Origin: Nitzschia sp. DOCU1
Lineage: Eukaryota > Bacillariophyta > Bacillariophyceae > Bacillariales > Bacillariaceae
DNA: 64,000 nucleotides
Direction: 5' to 3'
Assembly: GCA_951394045.1 (NCBI GenBank)
Contig: OX595987.1
Coordinates: 3,658,001 to 3,722,000, forward strand
The notes beneath the pieces were generated by a model that was not told the origin of the DNA, did not search any database, and saw only the letters and a list, made by a program, of their open reading frames with translations. This document shows positions 1 through 10,334 of the stretch, piece by piece (the stretch's first letter is position 1; each line of letters opens with the position of its first letter). The position numbers were made by a program, and so were the translations under genes.

Positions 1-2
1 AT

Positions 3-731
3 CATCTCTTCACCGCCTACGGACGCCTACCGCCCCAGGAAATCGTCAAGATCCAGGAAGCTATGAAACAACCGTGGGACCCAACGCAACCGTTCGAAGT
101 ACTCATCAATCAGATCGAGGAGGCCGTCGACACGGCCCAAGAGGCCAACCAACCGTTCTCGCCGGAACAGGTTCTGAACATCGCCTATGTGCTAGTCCAC
201 GCCGGGGGCGTGTTAGGCGACGCCTGTCGCGAATGGCGGAAGATTCCAATTGGGCAACAAAATTGGAACAGATTTAAAGACCATTTCACCGAAGCAACTA
301 TCCAGCTACGATTGGACCAAGAGGCCACCAGTGGCCATCATGGCTACGCAAACGCCATGGAGGTCCTCAATCGCCTCTCCGAGGCGGCGGCAGCTGACAA
401 ACTCACTGTTGCAAACCTTACTGCCGCCAACTCCGACCTCACGGCCGCCAACACCACAATGATCGCCCAGTTGCATGATCTGACCAACGAATTGGCCGCG
501 TTGCGCACCGAAGTTCAGACTCTCAAGACCCAGCCCCCCAGGGCCCGAGGCGATTGGCGCCCCCGACGTCAAAATGAACGCAAACCTCACGCCACTGCCT
601 ATTGCTGGTCCCACGGAGCCCTCGTGGGAAACGGCCACACTAGCGCCACCTGCCGCACCCCCAAACCGGGCCACCAAAAGGATGCCACACGCAACAACAA
701 AATGGGTGGTAGCGAAGCCGGCTGCACCTGA
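3..731 (+). CDS. gag: Copia gag fragment with zinc-knuckle-like motif
   Basis: The frame is open from the first bases of the window, so the true start is upstream; the ATG at 63 is internal. The N-terminal part has the helical UBN2/copia gag character (Trp-Arg-containing block near 235-275), the middle (about 410-530) is Ala/Thr/Leu rich and could form a coiled coil, and the C-terminus holds a YCWSHG...HTSATC motif like the Cys/His knuckle of diatom copia gag. The frame ends at a single TGA (729-731) and is open again immediately after it in the same phase, leading into protease. That is either a disabling mutation or a readthrough site regulating the gag to gag-pol ratio. Confidence 0.85.
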   Translation, partial: HLFTAYGRLPPQEIVKIQEAMKQPWDPTQPFEVLINQIEEAVDTAQEANQPFSPEQVLNIAYVLVHAGGVLGDACREWRKIPIGQQNWNRFKDHFTEATIQLRLDQEATSGHHGYANAMEVLNRLSEAAAADKLTVANLTAANSDLTAANTTMIAQLHDLTNELAALRTEVQTLKTQPPRARGDWRPRRQNERKPHATAYCWSHGALVGNGHTSATCRTPKPGHQKDATRNNKMGGSEAGCT

Positions 732-3700
732 TGGTGTGGGGCAACGGTTGAACCTAGTAGTACTCTAACTACTAGCACATCAGTTTCCAACTCGTTCAAT
801 CGTCTCCCCAACCAAGCTCCTAACATTATCGTCGACAGCGCAGCAACCGGTCATTACTTGCGTCTCAACTGTCCGTTGGACAATATTCGTCCTGCCACCA
901 ATCCCATCGTTGTCACACTGCCGGATGGTACCCCAATCAGCTCCACCCATGTCGGCCTACTGCCAATCCCCCACTTGCCCACCGCTGCTCGTACTAGCCA
1001 CGTCTTCCCAGCTCTCAGCGGCCACTCGCTTTTATCGGTCCCTGTCTTATGCGACCATGGATGTCAAGTTTCGTTTGACGGCAGGGCTGTACAAGTTTGG
1101 TTCCAGGATCGTATTCTCCTTGAAGGTAACCGCTTGCCCAATGGACTGTACCAGGTCACGTTGCCCACCTCCGTCCCATCATCTTCCCTAGTCGTCAACA
1201 ACATCTACGAATCGACTACCATCGCTGACACTGTGGCATACTTACACGCAGCGGCCTTCAGTCCCGTCATGTCCACGTTCATCGCGGCGATCCAAAAAGG
1301 CTTCTTTGCCACCTGGCCAGGCCTCAGCGCCAACAACGTTCGGACGCACTTGCCCAAATCCGTCGCAACTGCCCTAGGGCACTTAGATCAACAGCGCAAG
1401 AATCTTAGATCTACGCGACTCGTACCCACGACCCCTAGTCCCGTCATGTCTGCAGAGGACGATGAGCTGGTTGCTGACCCGCAGGGCGACAACACAAACG
1501 ATCGCACGCACTGCGTGTTTGCCGCCATTGCTGACATCGCATCGCCCACAGGCCTCATTTTTTCCGATCAGACCGGTGCTTTTCCCATGACGTCCATTCA
1601 CGGGTCCAAATATCTCATGTTGGTCTACGATTACGATAGCAATGCTATCCTAGTCGAGCCCCTCAAGACGCGACAAGGCTCTGAAATTCTAAAAGCCTTC
1701 ACCAAAATCTACGATTACCTTACGGCAAGAGGCCTACGCCCCCGTCTACAGCGCCTGGACAACGAAATCAGTACAGCATTGAAAAATTTTCTAAAACGAA
1801 ACAACGTCGACTATCAGCTAACTCCCGCCGGCATTCATCGCAGGAACGCCGCGGAGAGAGCCATCCGAACCTTCAAAAAACACTTCATCGCTGGCCTTGC
1901 CTCTACTGACCGCGACTTCCCCCTCCAACTGTGGGACCAACTGCTCGAACAAGCCCAACTCACACTCAATCTACTACGACCATCGCGAATCAACCCGCGC
2001 TTGTCGGCCCATGCGCAACTCAACGGTGCGTTCGACTTCAATCGCACCCCGTTGGCCCCCCCAGGAACAAAAGTCGTCGCCCACGTCAAGGCAGCTAATC
2101 GGACCACTTGGGCACCCCACGGTCTCCGAGGTTGGTATGTCGGACCGGCACCCGAACACTACCGCTGCTATCGTATTTGGATCCCCGACACCAATGCCGA
2201 GAGAATCTGCGACACCGTCGAATTTTTTCCATCGCACGTCCGCATGCCCCAGCTATCGTCCGCCGATGCCGCCATTCGGGCAGCCCGAGACTTAACCTCA
2301 GCATTGGCCAATCCACATCCAGCGGCCCCGTACCTGAATATCGGCGATGAACAATTAGCAGCCATCAGAGAGTTAGTCGAAATTTTTGGAGCCGCTCTTC
2401 CGAGGGTGGATCCCAAAAAACACCCACCGGCTGCTGCCGCCGCCGCACTCACCGAAGCACCATCTCCGAGGGTGCCGATCCCCACTATTCCGACGCAAGC
2501 AATCCCTGACACGCCGTTGGCCACCATGTTTGAAACCCCGGGTCCCATGCTCAATTGGGAAGCGTACGCCGCCCCTATCTTCGACCCCGACACCGGAAAA
2601 CAAATGGAGTACCGCGATCTCCTACAGCATCCCAAATATCGTGACGTTTGGATGATCTCGGCCGCCAACGAATTCGGACGGCTAGCCCAGGGGGTTGGGG
2701 GCAGAGTAAAAGGCACCAACACGATCCGATTCATCCGCAAAGAAGATGTGCCACGAGGAAAAATCCCCACGTATGGTCGCTTTGTCTGCGAATACCGCCC
2801 GCAAAAGTCCGAACCGCATCGCACTTGCCTCACGGTCAGTGGCAATCGAATCGAGTACCCGGGCGACAAACGCACACCAACAGCGGACCTCACCACGTTC
2901 AAACTCCACGTCAACAGCGTCCTTTCCACCCCTGGCGCACGCATGGCCTGCTTCGACATCAAGAATTTTTACCTCGGTACACCACTTCCGGACCCAGAAT
3001 TTATGAAAATCCATCGCTCCTTGATCCCAGACGAAATCATGACAGAGTATGAACTCAACAACAAAGCCGATGAGAAGGGCAACATCTACATACGCATCGA
3101 AAAGGGCATGTACGGCTTACCTCAAGCTGGCATACTTGCCAATCAGCAATTGGAACGCCGCTTGGGCAAACACGGATTCTACCAAAGCCGTCACATGCCA
3201 GGTTTTTGGAAACACACCACCAAACCAATCAGCTTTTGCTTGGTGGTCGACGATTTTGCAGTGAAATATATTGCCAAAGACGATGCCAATCACCTCCTCA
3301 CCCTCTTACAACGCGATTATGAGGCTGTTTCCACCGACTGGGAAGCGAAATTATTTGGCGGCATTACACTCACATGGGATTACGACGCTCGTACCTGCAA
3401 CATGTCCATGCCCGACTATATCAAGTCTGCCCTTGAGAAATACGGTCACCCCGCCCCGACCAAACCCCAACATGCCCCGCATCGATATGCAGAACCGCAA
3501 TACGGCAAAAAAGTCCAAACGGTGGCCCCACCTGACCTCATGCCACGACTTACCAAAGAAGAGGTCACCTGCATTCAGCAGATTGTGGGCACCAACCTTT
3601 TCTACTCGCGAGGCGTCGACCCCACCATGCTCATGACCCTTAGTGAAATCGCCTCCCAACAGGCCAATGCCACCGAACAAACAAAAGCCGATGTCAAACA

Positions 3701-3791
3701 ATTCTTGGATTACTGTGCCACGCACCCAGATGCCGTCATCCGTTACAAGGCCAGTGACATGAAACTCAAGGGACACAGTGACGCTACTTGA
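732..3791 (+). CDS. pol: Copia pol: protease, integrase, reverse transcriptase
   Basis: In phase with gag and without its own ATG before protease: the first residues follow directly on the TGA. Protease active site reads IIVDSAATGHY at 825-857, with Ala in place of the usual Gly of D-S/T-G. A GHLDQQRKN motif near 1377 is the remnant of the integrase zinc region. Integrase catalytic residues fit D,D(35)E: SDQTGAF near 1565, RLDNE near 1755 and NAAERAIRTFK near 1845. Reverse transcriptase (RVT_2 type) has CFDIKNFYLGT near 2950, KGMYGLPQAG near 3103 and the VVDDF catalytic pair near 3245. The frame stops at TGA 3789-3791 just after HSDA, where RNase H should continue in another frame. Confidence 0.9.
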   Translation, partial: WCGATVEPSSTLTTSTSVSNSFNRLPNQAPNIIVDSAATGHYLRLNCPLDNIRPATNPIVVTLPDGTPISSTHVGLLPIPHLPTAARTSHVFPALSGHSLLSVPVLCDHGCQVSFDGRAVQVWFQDRILLEGNRLPNGLYQVTLPTSVPSSSLVVNNIYESTTIADTVAYLHAAAFSPVMSTFIAAIQKGFFATWPGLSANNVRTHLPKSVATALGHLDQQRKNLRSTRLVPTTPSPVMSAEDDELVADPQGDNTNDRTHCVFAAIADIASPTGLIFSDQTGAFPMTSIHGSKYLMLVYDYDSNAILVEPLKTRQGSEILKAFTKIYDYLTARGLRPRLQRLDNEISTALKNFLKRNNVDYQLTPAGIHRRNAAERAIRTFKKHFIAGLASTDRDFPLQLWDQLLEQAQLTLNLLRPSRINPRLSAHAQLNGAFDFNRTPLAPPGTKVVAHVKAANRTTWAPHGLRGWYVGPAPEHYRCYRIWIPDTNAERICDTVEFFPSHVRMPQLSSADAAIRAARDLTSALANPHPAAPYLNIGDEQLAAIRELVEIFGAALPRVDPKKHPPAAAAAALTEAPSPRVPIPTIPTQAIPDTPLATMFETPGPMLNWEAYAAPIFDPDTGKQMEYRDLLQHPKYRDVWMISAANEFGRLAQGVGGRVKGTNTIRFIRKEDVPRGKIPTYGRFVCEYRPQKSEPHRTCLTVSGNRIEYPGDKRTPTADLTTFKLHVNSVLSTPGARMACFDIKNFYLGTPLPDPEFMKIHRSLIPDEIMTEYELNNKADEKGNIYIRIEKGMYGLPQAGILANQQLERRLGKHGFYQSRHMPGFWKHTTKPISFCLVVDDFAVKYIAKDDANHLLTLLQRDYEAVSTDWEAKLFGGITLTWDYDARTCNMSMPDYIKSALEKYGHPAPTKPQHAPHRYAEPQYGKKVQTVAPPDLMPRLTKEEVTCIQQIVGTNLFYSRGVDPTMLMTLSEIASQQANATEQTKADVKQFLDYCATHPDAVIRYKASDMKLKGHSDAT

Positions 3792-4459
3792 CTTCCCTTG
3801 CCGCCTGCAGCCGAGTAGGCGGCCACTGGTATTTGGGAAAACGTGACGACCCGGATTTCTTCAATGGCCCCGTTCTCAATGTCTTGGGCATTCTGCGCCT
3901 CGTCGCATCGTCGGCCTCGGAAGCAGAGATCGGTGGCCTCTTCGTCAACATGAAGGAGGGCATCATCCTCCGACAAACCCTGGCCGACATGGGACACCCG
4001 CAAACCACCACCCCCATTATTACCGACAACTCCACAGCCAACGGCATCGCCAATGCATCCATCCAGCCCAATCGTTCACGAGCTATCGACATGCGGTACC
4101 ATTGGATCCGCGACCGAGTCACCGAAAAAGACTTCGAAGTCAAATGGGAGCCGGGACAAACCAACTTGGCTGACTATTTCACCAAGCACCATTCTGCAGC
4201 GCATCATCAACGAATGCGACCTTACTATCTTCATTGTCCCCAATCTGAGTTGAAGTTGCACTCAGCCATCAAAGACGTCATCGACTTGCACTGCGAGGGT
4301 GTGTTGAACATCCCGCCGGTCTGCTCACGTCATCCAGTGCAACTCGAGCCGGCCGGCCATGCCGGCGGGCGCGCAAGCCGGCCAACGGTCAACAACGGTC
4401 GCCTGTCGGCCGCCAATGCGCAAAGTACTCACCTCAGTAGCAACCCCTCATTAATTTAG
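3785..4459 (+). pseudogene. Copia RNase H domain, frameshifted from pol
   Basis: Continues the pol protein in the -1 frame. The HSDA of the pol frame (3774-3785) supplies the first RNase H Asp, and the shifted frame supplies RVGGHWYLG, SEAEIGGL (catalytic Glu) and ITDNSTANG (catalytic Asp), then the copia tail motif WEPGQTNLADYFTKHH near 4147. A single-base indel at about 3785-3788 therefore separates two otherwise complete pieces of one polyprotein. No ATG begins this frame. The last 50 codons run into the 3' LTR, as is usual for copia. Copia elements normally do not use a frameshift at this place, so mutation or a sequencing error is more likely than programmed shifting. Confidence 0.8.
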
Positions 4460-4666
4460 TTTGCTCCCCGTTATCGTATCATCACCCCGCACCCGATCTC
4501 ATTGAAGTAGTCGAACTAGTCATAATCAACCAAGAGGAGCGCTCTCTGCGCGCAGCGATAAATGACCGACCGGAATGTAGGTTACCAGGCGATATTGTTT
4601 GTATCTCTACCTTCGGGGATAAACCCACTGCGGCTCCATCAAAATCCTCTATGATAAATCGCCAAC
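4302..4666 (+). repeat. 3' LTR of the copia element (right end uncertain)
   Basis: A purine-rich tract (gcgagggtg, 4293-4301) precedes TGTTGAAC at 4302, the usual start of a copia LTR. A matching inverted terminus CAACA lies at 4662-4666, giving a 365-bp LTR bounded by TGTTG...CAACA. A second CAACA at 4812-4816 would give 515 bp, but 4747-4800 aligns with sequence upstream of the second PS-repeat gene (10335-10400) and so belongs to the host flank. The 5' LTR needed to prove the boundary is outside the window. Confidence 0.6.
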
Positions 4667-4819
4667 AGACCGCCGGGGGGCCGTCTGAAGCGAGGTAGCC
4701 GCGCCCTTGTTGCTCTTCTGTTGAAGCTTGCAGGCGTCACTGTCCGTCGGAACGGAACAAAATCTAAAATATAGATAAGCCTTGCGATTTACCTAAGGGA
4801 ATGAACTTTTGCAACATAG

Positions 4820-5182
4820 GGCAATTCTCACAAATTTCGTGTCGGAAACGATTTGGTCACCCATTTTTCGCGAGTTGTCCAGTCCAGATAAGCTAAGTAG
4901 CCTGTCGACCCATTCATCTGTTTAGGAGTTCTCAATTGAATACATACTATTCGGAACGCTTTATTGCATAATGACGGTTGAGACAATTGCCACCAAACAG
5001 CCCATGGCCTCATATCTCTTGTTGCACGCAAATCCTACGGTCATCGCCAACAGAAGTACCACTGCTGGTCCAGCCCAACAAATTGAACATTTTTTCGGCA
5101 TTCTCACCCTTCAGTGCTGGTACCACAAAGCAACAATTTTGCCTTGGCCGCTACGGTTTAGCAAAGCGACATTGGGATCAAA
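4820..5182 (+). promoter_or_regulatory. Upstream region of the first PS-repeat gene, duplicated at 10410-10780
   Basis: Blocks such as ttcgcgagttgtccagtcc (near 4867 and 10458), catctgtttagga (near 4915 and 10508) and gggatcaaaatgatg next to the start codon are conserved in the same order before both PS-repeat genes. Conservation between paralogues in otherwise non-coding DNA marks a shared promoter and 5' UTR that were duplicated with the gene. I see no unambiguous TATA box. Small open frames here are not supported. Confidence 0.6.
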
Positions 5183-7804
5183 ATGATGCTCCCTACTAGT
5201 ACTAGAAGAACATCTGCCGGTGCTGGTACTAATGGTACGACCGTCCTCACCATCATCTTTGCCTTCTTCGTTTTGGTGGGAAACAGTAGCATCGTGGTCT
5301 CAGCCGACGATCAGCAGCATGATGATAATGATCTGAGGCGCAATGAAATGCTATTTTTGCAGGATGACATTGTGGTGGAAAAAGAAGAAGCTCGTTCGAT
5401 GACACCCTCGGAAAGACTCCGTGCTGCTGTTAGAGTAAATCGAGGAGCCCCCCGGACCTTGTTGGAACAAGGTCAAGAACCCACAATGCCGAAAACAAAG
5501 ATGCTAGTGCAAGAAGGAGAAGTGGACTACACTCCGGGGCGATACATTCGCCACGCACCTGACCGATTGTCAACATTTCTAAGTGGTGGTGCTGGTCTAG
5601 ATAGTAAAGGGACCAAACAACAAGGCACCAAGTCTACGAAACAGGCCTCCACCCCTCCTGATGTAAACGATCCGTGCAAGCCGACGAAGGCCGGCAAGGC
5701 AACTACTAGCAGAGGCAGCAAGATCACGAAAACCACCGGAGGCAAGGCTGGAGGAAACAAGGCTGGTACTCCTCGTTTATTCCAAGTGAACGACATGGTC
5801 AAGGTCAAGCAAAAAAGCACCCAACAGGAGAGTTCATCGGGCTTCTTTGCTTCAGCTCCTGGAGAAGAGAAAGTCAAAGTCGCACAGATTGCCGCCGGCG
5901 AAGAGGGCGCTGATTCCGCACACTACTCTCGAACAAGCATCCGTGCAGGTGAGGATGATGCTGGCTTTGGCAGCCGAGAATACTATCTAGACGCGGCCGC
6001 CAAATCAAGCAAAGGAGCCAAGTCAAGCAAAGGGGCCAAATCGAGTAAAGGTGCAAAGGCCAGTAAATCATCCAAGAGCAAAGGGGACTGTGTTACGTCA
6101 CAGAGCCCCTCCTCGCCCCCTTCTGTCTCAATGATGCCTTCACTGATGCCTTCGGCCATGCCGTCCCCCAAACCGACAGAAGGGCTTGGTGGTGGCGATG
6201 AAAGTGTCAAGCCGTCTTCTGAACCGTCTGAGAAACCTTCGGCATCTCAACCATCTGACCTGCCATCATTGCAGCCTTCGCTTGTCCCTTCGATGATGCC
6301 ATCACCCAAACCGACAGAAGGGCTTGATGGTGGCGATGAACCATCTTCTGAACCATCTTCTGAACCGTCTGAATTGAAATCGGCGCCGCCAAGTACAAAA
6401 CCAAGTTTGAGACCAAGTTCCCAGCCTTCCGAATCCGCAGCCCCGTCATCCGAAACGAGCACTGAGCCTTCAAGGTCTTCAGAACCAAGCACCGAACCCA
6501 GTAGACAGCCAAGTTTGGGGCCTTCCCGCGAGCCGTCCACATTGCCATCGGACGAGCCAAGCTCTGAGCCTTCAAAGTCGTCCAGGCCAAGTAAGAAGCC
6601 GAGTTCGGAACCGTCGTTGGAGCCGAGCGCCGAACCCTCGAAGTCTTCAAGGCCAAGCAGAGAGCCAAGCTTGGAACCTTCCAAAGAGCCTTCTGAAAAG
6701 CCATCCACCGAGCCGAGCGATGAGCCTTCCAAGTCATCAAGGCCAAGTAAGGTGCCGAGTTCGGAACCTTCGTTGGAGCCGAGCGCCGAGCCCTCGAGGT
6801 CTTCAAGGCCAAGCCGAGAGCCAAGCTTGGCGCCTTCCAAGGAGCCTTCCAAAAGGCCATCCACCGAGCCAAGCGCGGAGCCTTCCAAGTCATCAAGGCC
6901 AAGTAGGGAGCCGAGTTCGGAACCTTCGTTGGAGCCGAGCACCGAACCATCGAAGTCTTCAAGGCCAAGCAGAGAGCCAAGTTTGGCGCCTTCGAAGGAG
7001 CCGAGTCGAGAACCATCTCTTGAGCCCTCCAAAATGCCATCCGACGAGCCAAGCAGCAAACCCAGTAGGGAACCAAGTTTGGAGCCTTCCAAGGACCCTT
7101 CTGAAAATCCATCCACCGAGCCGAGCGATGAGCCTTCCAAGTCATCAAGGCCAAGTAGGGAGCCGAGTTCGGAACCTTCGTTGGAGCCGAGCGCCGAACC
7201 ATCGAAGTCTTCAAGGCCAAGCAGAGAGCCAAGTTTGGCGCCTTCCCGGAAGCCGAGTTCGGAACCTTCCCTCGAGCCTTCCAAAAGGCCATCCGACGAG
7301 CCAAGCAGCAAACCAAGTACGGAACCGAGTAAATCCCCGAGTGACAGCCCATCCAAATCGGTAGCTCCCTCTTCGGAGCCAAGCACTATCAATCAAGGCA
7401 TATGCTTTGATCGCTACACGAACCCCACTTTTTTAGATGGAGGTAATAATGCCTGCTCGACGTCGACAGCGCTAACGCCGGGCGGAAATTTTAACAGTTT
7501 TGGCTACGTACAAGGCCAAAAGTGTGGACCAGGTGAGAACGCGACGCCAGGTAGCGGAATCCCAGACTCCAATCCCGACCCAGATGGATTCGATCCCTTC
7601 TGCTGCAGTTGTTGTTGCGTCAGTGTAGGTGGTGGCAGTTCCAATCGGGTTTGCAGCCAGCGAATCGAGAGCAGTCAATGTGGTAGCATCACCGCGAGCA
7701 CCACCACTCGCACCTTTGACAGCACCGATCGACAGCACCACTCGCAGCCTCACCGTTTACTCATGGACGATCAAGAGGAAGTGCCGGAATTTATGAGGTG
7801 GTAG
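5183..7804 (+). CDS. Secreted PSxxPS-repeat protein A with Lys/Ser cluster and Cys-rich C-terminus
   Basis: An 873-aa intronless protein. Residues 1-42 form a signal peptide (hydrophobic [14 protein letters not shown], cleavage near VVSA-DD), so it is secreted. Residues 43-270 are a charged, Gly/Lys/Thr-rich leader. Residues about 272-300 form a lysine/serine cluster built of SSKGAK units, resembling the lysine clusters of silaffin-like silica proteins. Residues about 306-734 are EPS/RPS/KPS repeats with a partial 52-residue higher-order period. Residues about 735-840 are a Cys-rich domain ending [17 protein letters not shown] 1817-aa paralogue starts at 10781. The composition suggests a cell-wall, silica or mucilage role, but this is inference; PSxxPS proteins in diatoms are mostly uncharacterised. 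The first of two ATGs was chosen. Confidence 0.85.
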   Translation: MMLPTSTRRTSAGAGTNGTTVLTIIFAFFVLVGNSSIVVSADDQQHDDNDLRRNEMLFLQDDIVVEKEEARSMTPSERLRAAVRVNRGAPRTLLEQGQEPTMPKTKMLVQEGEVDYTPGRYIRHAPDRLSTFLSGGAGLDSKGTKQQGTKSTKQASTPPDVNDPCKPTKAGKATTSRGSKITKTTGGKAGGNKAGTPRLFQVNDMVKVKQKSTQQESSSGFFASAPGEEKVKVAQIAAGEEGADSAHYSRTSIRAGEDDAGFGSREYYLDAAAKSSKGAKSSKGAKSSKGAKASKSSKSKGDCVTSQSPSSPPSVSMMPSLMPSAMPSPKPTEGLGGGDESVKPSSEPSEKPSASQPSDLPSLQPSLVPSMMPSPKPTEGLDGGDEPSSEPSSEPSELKSAPPSTKPSLRPSSQPSESAAPSSETSTEPSRSSEPSTEPSRQPSLGPSREPSTLPSDEPSSEPSKSSRPSKKPSSEPSLEPSAEPSKSSRPSREPSLEPSKEPSEKPSTEPSDEPSKSSRPSKVPSSEPSLEPSAEPSRSSRPSREPSLAPSKEPSKRPSTEPSAEPSKSSRPSREPSSEPSLEPSTEPSKSSRPSREPSLAPSKEPSREPSLEPSKMPSDEPSSKPSREPSLEPSKDPSENPSTEPSDEPSKSSRPSREPSSEPSLEPSAEPSKSSRPSREPSLAPSRKPSSEPSLEPSKRPSDEPSSKPSTEPSKSPSDSPSKSVAPSSEPSTINQGICFDRYTNPTFLDGGNNACSTSTALTPGGNFNSFGYVQGQKCGPGENATPGSGIPDSNPDPDGFDPFCCSCCCVSVGGGSSNRVCSQRIESSQCGSITASTTTRTFDSTDRQHHSQPHRLLMDDQEEVPEFMRW
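6540..7330 (+). repeat. Coding minisatellite of gene A (156-bp units, 4 imperfect copies)
   Basis: The Ser-Arg-Glu-Pro-Ser-Leu landmark (aagcttgg/aagtttgg) recurs at 6667, 6823 and 6979, exactly 156 bp apart, then at 7231 after a 96-bp interruption. The same unit is present in 22 uninterrupted copies in the paralogue. The copies here are more diverged from one another than those of the paralogue. Confidence 0.85.
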
Positions 7805-8221
7805 TCATGATATCGGTCGATCAAGTCACAATTCATGTCAATAGTATAGTAGCATCATCAACTTGAGTAAGATGATGGAAAATAATATCAATAATAATGC
7901 ATGTCGAATGTTTGCATTTCACGTTCAACGAGAGTTTTCGAGGTGGAATCGTCCCATCGTAACTATTGATGTCATGTGCTTGGTGAGTCCTCGGTGCAAG
8001 CATTTATGAGGGGAAGAAGCTAGTAGTTTCGACGCGACAAACTACCAATAGTAGTCTTGCTACCCCTGTTACCAGGGAGGCAACACGAGGCAAAACCAAT
8101 GGAACCTCCTTGGTGCGCCGGCTGTCATCGATGCCTTTCCAAGGCGAAAGGAGGCAAGAGCAAGAGGTCCAATCATCCGATCTGGGCGGGAAAAACATCC
8201 GATCCGGCTGGCGCGGAGGTG
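7805..8221 (+). repeat. 3' flank of gene A, homologous to 16235-16612 and 9935-10210
   Basis: Non-coding sequence after the stop codon. It contains gttgagtaagatgatggaaaa-like, catttcacgttcaacgaga, cccctgttaccagggaggca and gatccggctggc blocks that reappear in the same order after the second PS-repeat gene. A third, more diverged copy lies at 9935-10210. This is the 3' UTR and downstream part of the duplicated unit. No supported gene lies here. Confidence 0.75.
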
Positions 8222-8737
8222 TTGAAATCTCTCGTAACTCGTGCGTAGCGTTCCTGCTCGACTAACTCGACTGTAGTTGACTAGGTCTCTAGACAATACT
8301 CGTTGGTGGTGCACCAGAAGTTCCTCTCTCAAAGCTTCTCCTAAATATTGTGATTATCTACTAGTGCTAGACGTTCTTTCCGCTTGGTACTCGTAATGAC
8401 CCGATTGATCGTGTTCGATGGTCCCACAGGACCGACTCTGATCGTCATTCCTTCAGTCTACTAGTTCGAAGTATCGGTCATCTACAATGTCCCACTGATC
8501 ATCTTGGATGTCCTCTAGATCATCCCAGCCCTCGTCGTCTTGTCCAAGAGTCTCAGATGAACATCTATGGGATGTCTCTCCATCTGGTCCCATGTCCGAT
8601 CTTACCACTGACATGACCTTCTGTAGTTCCGTTGCCCCGACGACAGTCGTGACGTAGTGTGCAGTCGACACATTCGAATGGCCGGTCTTCAGTCCCGAGT
8701 TGCCAGTCCTGAAAGACCCCATTCCGACACGGCGGTG
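8222..8737. mobile_element. About 515-bp insertion relative to the paralogous 3' flank
   Basis: In the second copy the flank reads ggctggctcgtgtcggtaccc without a break (16600-16620). In this copy the two halves of that sequence are separated by about 515 bp, with a short direct repeat ggtgt at both junctions (about 8217-8221 and 8733-8737), which could be a target-site duplication. The insert has an 89-codon minus-strand frame (8453-8722) with a very acidic end (WDDLEDIQDDQWDIVDD) that I do not recognise. It may be a small non-autonomous element or a solo LTR, but no terminal repeats were proven. Confidence 0.4.
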
Positions 8738-9934
8738 TCGGCACGGGTTTTTTCCGTTGTGGCGCAGTGCAACGCCTGCACCTTATAAATTTGCCCCTTC
8801 TAGTAGTAAGAATGTATACAACTTTGGCAACTATCTACTATGATATCATACGGGATATGGCAGGGCGGTCAAAAGTCAAACCACCTATTGCAAAGGCATT
8901 TGTTGAGACAAGGCAGGGACAAAATTCAAAAGGCCCCAGAAATCTAGATGCCGGGAGCTATTACCGATTGTGGAGACCAAAGAAGGACTAGGTCGTTGAA
9001 CAATAGAGCCATCATCCTCAATCCACTCTTTCTTCATGTGTAGATGAGTAGGTCAACAATATGTTTTTGCTCCAACACAAAAATGTGTCATTTCACAGAT
9101 CAAGTTACTAGGCGCAAGTTGGGTAGAGCTACAACCCAACAAATCACACCAACTGCCATTGAGGTCTCCCAGTTCATTCATCTATGCACCAGCAGGGTCA
9201 ATGAGGTTGGTGCCTGATGCAACATGAGTTCCAAATTTTATTGGAATGATCTTGGCTGGGCGTGATACCAACGTAGCCCTTGAGTTGTTTCACCAAGAGA
9301 CCTTGACGTAGAGTTCGGTACGATACAAGTTCCTTATGACCACAACTCAGACCAAGACACCTCCATGGTACTTCTAACTTCTTCGGCGCCATAAGGGTCG
9401 CGTTGTTTATTTCTCGCTTTGCGTGTCATCGGAAGGATGCAGGCGTGACTTTGATTTTTGGGTACCAGATCGTTCTGGCCTCTTTTTGCAAATCTTCCTT
9501 TTATCTGCATATTGGCAGTCGTCGCTTAGTGCTTTGATGTATTGTAGTACCAAGCAAGCATTGGCCAACGTGTCTGCCGTGGGGTTGTGAATCTAACATG
9601 CTCCTCGTCACATCAGCCATTGATACCAGGCAACAATTAGTAAGAGACATCGATATTCCCGTAACTTCTCTCATCTTGCCGGCTTGGAGCAGTTGTCAGA
9701 CGATGCCATTCTTTGTGCAGTAAACGTATAATGACAACAGGAGGTGCTGGAGAGGTGTGGTGTTGGCGTTGATGATGTTGGTGAGTTGGTGGAGTGATTA
9801 CGCGACGGTGTTGTATGTTGTTCATCTCACATTTTACTGCAACGATGCTGGAACAATATAATAATAATTCACGAGAATCCCACAACGACAGTTTGACTGC
9901 TATTCGACTTGGATGAGTATCAGTGTTATAGCTG
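8738..9934. other. Intergenic, no supported gene
   Basis: About 1.2 kb without a convincing open frame. The minus strand at roughly 8900-9390 reads as stretches of plausible protein interrupted by stops (for example a frame containing MAPKKLEVPWRCLGL from 9392), which suggests decayed coding or transposon sequence, but I could not assign a family. Confidence 0.4.
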
Positions 9935-10210
9935 TTGCAGCAATGTCGAATGATACATTTCACATTCAACGAGACTTTTCGAGATGAAGGAATCGTCCCT
10001 GTGCATACTACATGATGAGGCGAAGTAGCTAGCAGTATCGACGCTGCCAACTACCGATAGAAGCAGGCTACCCCTGCTTACCAGGAAGCACGACATGAGG
10101 CAAACCCAATGGAATCTCGTTCGTGGGCCAATGTCATTGATGCCACGCTGTACGTGCGACACAAAGGGAAGGAAGCCAAAATCCGATGGAAAAAGCGGTT
10201 TGGGGGCGGG
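9935..10210 (+). repeat. Orphan third copy of the PS-repeat gene 3' flank
   Basis: Blocks matching both paralogous 3' flanks occur in the same order: acatttcacattcaacgaga, cagtatcgacgctgccaact, cccctgcttaccaggaagca, gaggcaaacccaatggaa and aaaatccgat. No PS-repeat coding region precedes it. It is the remnant of a third gene copy whose coding part has been lost, so the array once held at least three units. Confidence 0.7.
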
Positions 10211-10334
10211 CCTCGCATGAATTGAATAGCTCCCTGTTTTGGAGGACGTGAGGTCCCCCCAAGTTGGGTCCGCCGTGCTCCTAACAACGGAATTGCCAGA
10301 TATCCGTGAAAATGCAAATAAGAACGCCAGCTCG

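Larger units (their letters stand above)
1..4666 (+). mobile_element. Ty1/copia LTR retrotransposon, 5' end outside the window
   Basis: The order of domains is gag with a zinc-knuckle-like Cys/His motif, aspartic protease, integrase, reverse transcriptase and RNase H, followed by a 3' LTR. Integrase before reverse transcriptase is the diagnostic copia (Pseudoviridae-type) order. The coding part is broken by one in-frame TGA (729-731) and one frameshift near 3785. The 5' LTR and the start of gag lie before base 1, so LTR divergence and target-site duplication cannot be judged. The right end is set at 4666 because sequence from about 4747 onward already resembles the promoter of the PS-repeat gene at 10335-10400 and is therefore host flank. 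The element sits directly upstream of the first PS-repeat gene. Confidence 0.9.

Noticed and set aside
4302..4816. A longer LTR ending at CAACA 4812-4816
   Set aside because: Sequence from about 4747 resembles the region before the second PS-repeat gene, so it is host flank; CAACA at 4666 is preferred.
8724..8753. GC hairpin (ccgacac...gtgtcgg) followed by a T run, like a bacterial terminator
   Set aside because: The genome is eukaryotic. Most of the T run is also present in the paralogous flank at 16613-16635 without the full hairpin, so it is coincidental.
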